Shown here piece after piece: positions 18,637 through 23,308 of a DNA stretch of 23,308 nucleotides. The stretch is from Chara braunii (Eukaryota > Streptophyta > Charophyceae > Charales > Characeae). The notes under the pieces are model-generated. The model was given only the letters and a program-made list of their open reading frames with translations, was not told the DNA's origin and did not search any database. The stretch's first letter is position 1, and each line of letters opens with the position of its first letter. A program made the position numbers and the translations under genes. The stretch is from the NCBI GenBank assembly GCA_003427395.1, contig BFEA01000010.1:4438055-4461362 (forward strand). The letters are read 5' to 3'.

Positions 18637-19910
18637 ACTTCTGACGAGTTTGTGTTGGTCAATGGCCTGCTGTTCCTCAAAAAGGCCGGGAATAAACGTT
18701 TGTGTGTGCCTAACCGGGAGTCTTTGCGTAGTTTATTTTTAGGTGAGTGTCGTGACGCCACATGACATTTTGGTTATAAGAAGACGGCAACCAACTTGCT
18801 GCAGCAGTTCTGGTGGCCCACAATATTGAGAGACACCAAGCTGTACGTGGAGACTTGTCAGGTATGTCAAACGGACAAGCCACGTACGCAGGCCCCTCTT
18901 GGGCTTCTCAAGCCGCTTCCGATACCGGAAAGGCCCGGTGAGAGCCTGTCCATGGACTTCATGGACATGCTTGTCACCAACAAGAGCGGTATGCTATACG
19001 TCTTTGTCATTGGGGATAGGTTTTGTATGTATGCTAGGTTGGTCGCAATGCTCGAGACAGCCAAGACTGAGTACGTAATCAAGTTGTTCAAAGAACACCG
19101 GGTCAGAGATTTTGGCCTGCCAAAGTCTATAGTTAGCGACCGGGATGTGCGATTTACGAGTGAATGGTGGAAAGCCGCAGCTGCAGAACAGGGGACACAG
19201 CTGCAGATGACCTCCGGGAACCACCCAGAGGCAAATGGGCAGTTGAACCACGTTGTACAACGCCTGCTGAGGCATACATCAAGCCTAACAAGGTGGACTG
19301 GGATGAGAAACTTTCTCTCGTCGCCAGTCCGTACAACAATGTTGTGCACAGCGCAACAGGGGTGAGCCCTAACAGTCTGCTACTGACCATTAAGCCTAGA
19401 TTGCCCCTAGGCTTTCTACTACCTCAGAACCAGCCGACTGCTGCGTCGGGCACGTTAGAATTCGCCTATCGATATGAACGCCAGATGCAGCAAGCTATGG
19501 AACAAATGCAAAGAGCACAGGCGACGATGATAGAATCTGAGAACAAGCACCGCCTCCCATCTACATTCAAGGTAGGAGACAGAGTCTGGGTCAAAGCCTC
19601 TAAACTGGGGCAGGAGCATGGGATCTCCCGCAAGCTCATGCCACAGTACTTCGGGCCATGGGAGGTTCTAGAGGTTGTCGGGAATGATCTGGATGGGCCA
19701 TCGTATGTAATTCGGATCCCTGGTCACCTTCGCACCTACCCTGTCTTTCACGCCTCCAAGCTCGCACCTTTCAAGGAAACTGATGAGTTTCCCCCTCGTC
19801 GCTCAATGCTGGCCCCAACCATGGATGGAGTCGACGACATCGTGGATCATAGAGAAATGCCGGTTCCAAAACCAACAGGCAAGGCCCGTCCTCCAAAGCC
19901 GAAGCTGTAG
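18634..19910 (+). pseudogene. Ty3/chromovirus integrase (frameshifted)
   Basis: Integrase inserts retroelement cDNA into the genome. In order: a linker; a damaged HHCC zinc finger (CRDAT, then TGA at 18763-18765, then HFGYKKT; first His replaced by Arg; CQVC of YVETCQVCQTDK kept); the catalytic core with SMDFMDM (first Asp), IVSDRDVRFTSEWW (second Asp) and NHPEANGQ (Glu), so the D,D-35-E residues are visible; then a one-base loss near 19277; and the C-terminal GPY/F module (QYFGPWEVLEVVG and RTYPVFHASKLAPF). TAG at 19908-19910 ends the frame just before the last chromodomain strands. The antisense frames at 19349-18867 and 19275-18994 are shadows. Same element as the RNase H tail and chromodomain around it. 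Confidence 0.93.
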
Positions 19911-20046
19911 TATCGCGTTCGGTTTAGACAACATTGATCCAAAGGAGGACAAATGGTTTACACGGGAGGAACTGATGCAGACCGCTCCACAGGTTGTCGC
20001 TCAGTATGAGGAGTCACTGCAGAAAGGAAAGCGCCAGATTGAATGA
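19824..20046 (+). pseudogene. integrase C-terminal chromodomain (chromovirus)
   Basis: Chromodomains at the integrase end steer chromovirus insertion toward particular chromatin. DGVDDIVDHREMPVPKP is the start of the domain, YRVRFRQH the central strands, and after a one-base insertion at about 19934 DPKEDKWFTREEL with the closing Trp and helix (APQVVAQYEESL) follows, ending TGA at 20044-20046. A TAG at 19908-19910 and the frameshift break it. The order (chromodomain after GPY/F, then polypurine tract and LTR) places the element in the chromovirus clade. Confidence 0.8.
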
Positions 20047-20073
20047 TTGAACTTCTCAGAGAACTGTCGAAGT

Positions 20074-20086
20074 AGGGAGGAGGGAA
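20074..20086 (+). other. polypurine tract
   Basis: AGGGAGGAGGGAA directly precedes a TG that starts the LTR, 28 bp after the end of the pol frame. This is the expected plus-strand priming site of the Ty3 element. Confidence 0.75.
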
Positions 20087-20699
20087 TGCGAGGCTCAAGG
20101 CCTTGGTACGTCCTATTGGGCCCTATTTCAGCCAGAACGGCCGCCCTAAGTGAAGGCGGCCCTGACCACGCACGAGAGGCCTACTTTTGGCTGGGTTGGA
20201 CAATACTGGGAACTTCAGGCAGTTACGCAGCGCCAGTTGGTTGAGGAGCTCAGGCCCTGCCTGCCTTTTTCCAAATGAATCTGAGGTAGGCCCTGGAACA
20301 GACACGGGGCGTGGACTGAACACAGGCCGTTGGCAGTTGGACACGGGTAACCACCCCAGGCCCTGCGTGTGCTTCCCTGGGTCAGGGTCTCAGTCACTCG
20401 GGGCCTACCGGAAGCTTCTGGGCAGGGGCCCAGCGTAGCCAGGCAGCTCACAGCAGGCAAGCCACTTTGATAAACGAAAGTGCCTACCTCCGCATGCGAC
20501 GTTCGAACACTTGCTACTTGCTGTATAAGCGCTGCTGCGCTAATGGCAGGCAAGCGCCCATGCGCTCACGGGCGAGCAGGGCACACGTAGGCAACCATAG
20601 CCGAGCTGGCCTGCGAGATGTTGGATGGGGCGCATGGTGGTCCTTGGGTGCACGTGGCATCTGTGTGGGGGATCGAGGTTGTGAGTGAAGCGTGAAACA
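20087..20699 (+). mobile_element. 3' LTR of the Ty3/chromovirus element (right end uncertain)
   Basis: The LTR starts TGCGAGG immediately after the polypurine tract. Blocks of it recur at 23075-23308 (TGYGAGG start, a CCGCCCTAAGTGAAGGCGG hairpin, GGAAGCTTC, CCACTT...AAA.GAA). A TATAAG at 20524-20529 suits a U3 promoter. The sequence is GC-rich compared with its surroundings. The right end is not fixed; ...GAAACA at 20699 is one CA candidate. The 5' LTR is not in the window because the element is truncated. Confidence 0.65.
20139..20161 (+). other. conserved LTR stem-loop, copy in 3' LTR
   Basis: GGCCGCC, loop CTAAGTGAA, GGCGGCC: seven perfect pairs. The second LTR at 23149-23171 has the same loop but GCCCGCC and GGCGGGC, so one base pair has flipped from G-C to C-G with pairing retained. 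Confidence 0.7.
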
Positions 20700-21009
20700 T
20701 ACCTGATGCTTGAGGCGAACAACATTGGCCGAGATCTGCTCATACTTCGAGAAGTTGTTGACGTCATCAGCGACATTGTAGATAGGCTAGATAGGATCTG
20801 ACATTCGTAGTCTGGCATTGAGCGCCAGATAGGGAATCGACATTGATTCGTTGTTGATGATGATGAGACTATTCCAACATTGTCACTTATGAGCTTTTGT
20901 TGTGCTCTTATTTGGTGGAACTCGGGTTGCAAGTTTGCTTTTGGTTCGAGGTCACGACTATCTGGTTTCATATGTATGATGCTGCTTGGTTTCTGGAATT
21001 CGCTATCAC
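20700..21009 (-). other. tail of the LINE relic or junction with the LTR
   Basis: A minus-strand frame (21094-20540) runs from the end of the LINE into the LTR. Its first part (EFHQIRAQQKL) may be the LINE C-terminus in another frame, while the rest overlaps LTR sequence and is meaningless. No poly(A) tail is seen, so the LINE 3' end is unclear. Confidence 0.3.
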
Positions 21010-21448
21010 TCATTTTCCTTGCACGGAAATTTCCAAACCCTTTATCCTTACTCCGTCCAAAGCACATGTGCAACGTTTGTACCAGAGTGTCCATATTATA
21101 GCTTTGCTGGAGAGGGAAAAAAAGTTATGTACAAAATATGAGGATGAGGGGGAGTCCCATGCTCTTAATAGGATAGCCCTCCAGTCCCAAGGCCAATCCA
21201 AGTTTGTCAATTGTCTCCAAATACAATCCCATCTACGACACAAGAGCACCGATCCAGGGCACTGTAAGAAAATATATTCAATTGTTTCTCTTATCTTGCG
21301 GTTAGGGAATGTCATATAACAGGACTGGCACCATGGGAGTGCTAGTCCTCGTTGTTCAAGAGATGAATGATCTATCAACCAATCATTAGTCGGGAGGCAG
21401 CGATGTATAATTTGTCATTGTAGTGATGCAAACTTAGCTGGACGGTCC
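21010..21448 (-). pseudogene. LINE ORF2 C-terminus with zf-RVT zinc finger
   Basis: The reading frame LKDRPAKFASLQ - TGA (21417-21415) - QIIHRCLPTND leads into LALPWCQSC and RETIEYIFLQC. This is the zf-RVT motif found at the C-terminus of plant LINE reverse transcriptases (CxxC ... H ... C); here the His is Tyr (residue 35 counted from the frame start at 21378). A one-base frame change near 21450 separates it from the preceding fragment. Tail segments such as WDCIWRQLTNLDWPWDW are typical of the post-finger region. Confidence 0.78.
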
Positions 21449-22540
21449 TTAAGTTTGGAACCAACAAACTGGACGGATTGACTGAACATCCAGATTTAGG
21501 TGTTTAGCCCAACGTTCTTTGACAATCGCCTTGATGTCCACCCTTGATCGTAACATACGGTATGTAGCTTTGACCGTGAGTGAGGTAAGGAATCTTGGAC
21601 TACCAATTATATTGGTTGGCCATTTCCATTCCTCCGGGTCGATTGCAAGATCGGGTATGGGGCATCTAGGATTATAGGCCATCCACTGCTGAATGGATGA
21701 GTCCTTTAGAACCTTAATCCGATAGAGTGTCCTGGTGGGAAAGAATTCTGAACTATCTGATTGAGAACGTGAGAGGGAGTGATCCCCATGCATAGGAAAG
21801 AGATTTACAATGACCCTATCTGGCAGAACATACATTATGTTCCCAATAGACCAAGACCCATCCGGATGATGAGCAACTACCCAGTCCCATTCCACAAGAG
21901 TAGGTCCCTTCTTTAGTATAACCACCCAGGACAATGGTATGGAGAAAATAATCTGATCTAAGTTATCCTGTAGGTGATGAGCATATCTTAACTCCTTTCG
22001 AAGTTGTTCAACTGATTTCTCGTCCTTCTTGGTTGGGTCCCATAGGTCTTTTACCCGCATGATTCCATTTTTAACTTAGGTTGCCCAAGGATGATCCGAA
22101 CTGATATACACATCCCCCCTCCTATCCGCCATCCATCTGTTACCAAAGATTGGTTGATGCAGTACTTCCTCATATGGGGTAGGGAAAGGTCTGTCTGGTA
22201 AGGGTAGTTGGCGCCAAGTGCATAGTAAAGTGACCCAGAAATCATTAAGGGCTAGATCCCTTCGATCAGCCCCTCGATCCCCCAATGCCTGAGCGTGAGA
22301 GTGTGTTCTGGGAATACTCCAAAACCGGTCCTCAACCCAAGAAGGACCAAGCGTTTGGGGTGCCAAACATCGAATTTCCTCAAATGCTAATTCTCTCCAT
22401 GGGAGGTCTGTGGTAAGGACCAAGCGTTTGATTCATTGCATGGCCAAGGCCTGATTTTGTAAAGATGGATCCAAAATGCCTAGTCCTCCTTTGGATTTAG
22501 GTTAAATTAATGTGTCATGCTACTCTTGGAATGACATGAG
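21449..22540 (-). pseudogene. LINE ORF2 region between reverse transcriptase and zinc finger
   Basis: One minus-strand frame covers PKSKGGLGILDPSLQNQALA (just after the RT thumb), PWRELAFEEIRCL, FGNRWMADRRGDVYISSD, then MRVKDLWDP and LTVKATYRMLRSRV, in the order seen in plant LINE ORF2 proteins. It carries a TAA at 22078-22076 and further stops at about 22438 and 22505-22543. The domain is a connector, and no catalytic motif is expected here. It is collinear with the RT fragment upstream, so this is one decayed copy. Confidence 0.8.
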
Positions 22541-23074
22541 CTAGCTCATGGTCGCCTCTCCATAGGAAGGAGGAAGTTGTCTTTTGATCTCTTGGATGGA
22601 TTTCTTACTTAGTGACCAAAGTGCCGACTTGTACCAGATTGAAGCTAATATTGCATTGTTGATGAGGAGTGCTCTGCCAAATAGAGATGTATGTTGGTTT
22701 TTCCATTGACTCATTTTATCTAAGGCTGGCTTGGAGATCCGCTCATTGTCAGTTACTGGTTTTCCTTGTGTTGAAATGGAAACACCTAGGATACGAATGG
22801 AGGCTTCTAGCGGCATCCACTTAATTCTAGGTTGTTCTGGTGGACGATCTCCATTGGAATGCATCCACCATCCGTGTCTTACTTCCCCCGTTGACCACCA
22901 TGTCAGACACCTGTGAAAATTTGTCCATTAATTTCGTAATCTCCTCCATGTTGGAAACTGAGGCCTCTACCATTAGTGTGAGGTCATCTGCAAACATAGA
23001 AGTTATAGGAATAAATTCCTCAGGAATACCTGATATACGTAAACGAGTTACATTCTTATTAACTATGAGGTTAG
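22541..23074 (-). pseudogene. LINE reverse transcriptase fragment, cut by an LTR
   Basis: The minus strand starts at the LTR junction (23074) in the RT palm. ITSMFADDLTLMVEA contains the catalytic FADD motif (22994-22983), followed by a helix (NMEEITKLMDKFSQVSDMVV). A one-base shift in a G run near 22885 moves to the frame encoding ASIRILGVSIS, WKNQHTSLFGRALLINNAIL and SIWYKSALWSLSKK, the thumb region of plant LINE ORF2. RT fingers and the endonuclease domain are missing because LTR sequence begins at 23075. The LINE lies antisense to the Ty3 element. Confidence 0.88.
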
Positions 23075-23308
23075 TGTGAGGAACAAGCCCTCAAGGGGCC
23101 CTATTAGACATCACATTGTTCTGGGCTAAGGCCCCCAGCAAGCCAAGTGCCCGCCCTAAGTGAAGGCGGGCCTGAATATTCGTCACAGGCCACAATTCGA
23201 CATTTCCATATGTAGGGTCTGAGGCCCAACCGGAGGGTACTGGAAGCTTCCAGCCAGGCCAGACGCAGCATCCAGCACACTGCCACTTCCACAAAAGGAA
23301 GAGAGCAG
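23075..23308 (+). mobile_element. second, related LTR (start only) inserted in the LINE
   Basis: TGTGAGGAACAAG at 23075 corresponds to TGCGAGGCTCAAG of the LTR at 20087; the shared stem-loop (23149-23171) and GGAAGCTTC (23242-23250) follow in the same order, but the middle is about 165 bp shorter. Orientation is plus, as for the Ty3 element. The right end is outside the window, so a solo LTR cannot be told from the 5' LTR of another element. It interrupts the LINE RT. Confidence 0.65.
23149..23171 (+). other. conserved LTR stem-loop, copy in second LTR
   Basis: GCCCGCC, loop CTAAGTGAA, GGCGGGC. The loop is identical to that at 20146-20154; one stem pair is swapped with pairing preserved. Confidence 0.7.

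Noticed and set aside
18867-19349. 160-codon minus-strand frame
   Set aside because: Shadow of the integrase on the other strand.
20540-21094. 184-codon minus-strand frame as a gene
   Set aside because: Crosses from LINE into LTR sequence; only its beginning could be LINE-derived.

Overview
The window is eukaryotic, repeat-dominated DNA with no intact known gene. The repertoire is plant or green-algal: a PIF/Harbinger transposase relic, a Ty3-type chromovirus pol relic with an integrase chromodomain, a non-LTR retrotransposon with a zf-RVT finger, tRNA-box repeats, a tRNA-iMet-type primer binding site and many microsatellites. The pol and transposase wording recalls repeats of charophyte algae such as Chara. 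That assignment is recall and inference, not a search result.

Layout. 1-900: TG/GA, GATA/GA and CA microsatellites; one splits what looks like a tRNA-like sequence (558-709, minus). 909-2233 (minus): broken HARBI1-like transposase with three stops and an internal loss that removes the first catalytic Asp region. 2240-5640: mostly gene-free, with short direct repeats and a tRNA-box relic at 3381-3449. 5641-6560: a possible LTR end, a primer binding site and a four-unit array of about 37 bp, with no pol. 6566-6876 and 15569-15879: two copies of one 311-bp repeat with a perfect pol III A box. 7303-7660: a long inverted repeat (arms about 158 bp, roughly 93% matching) around an A38 loop. 7933-8559 (minus): an unrecognised open frame. 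8560-13560: about 5 kb with little structure except a pyrimidine-rich stretch. 13792-14128 (plus): a plausible first coding exon. 14536-14710: three diverged copies of a 65-bp motif. 16380-18050: a hairpin-rich tract, including about a dozen spaced stem-loops whose arms differ while pairing is kept.

18314-20699 (plus) is the 3' part of a Ty3/chromovirus element: RNase H tail, integrase, chromodomain, polypurine tract and 3' LTR, carrying three nonsense codons and three frameshifts. A related LTR starts at 23075 and cuts the reverse transcriptase of a LINE lying on the minus strand between the two LTRs. All recognisable mobile-element genes here are dead.

The strongest candidates for something undescribed are the hairpin array at 17052-18048, the A-loop inverted repeat at 7303-7660, the tRNA-like sequence split by a microsatellite, and a stem-loop shared by both LTRs that keeps pairing through a compensatory swap.
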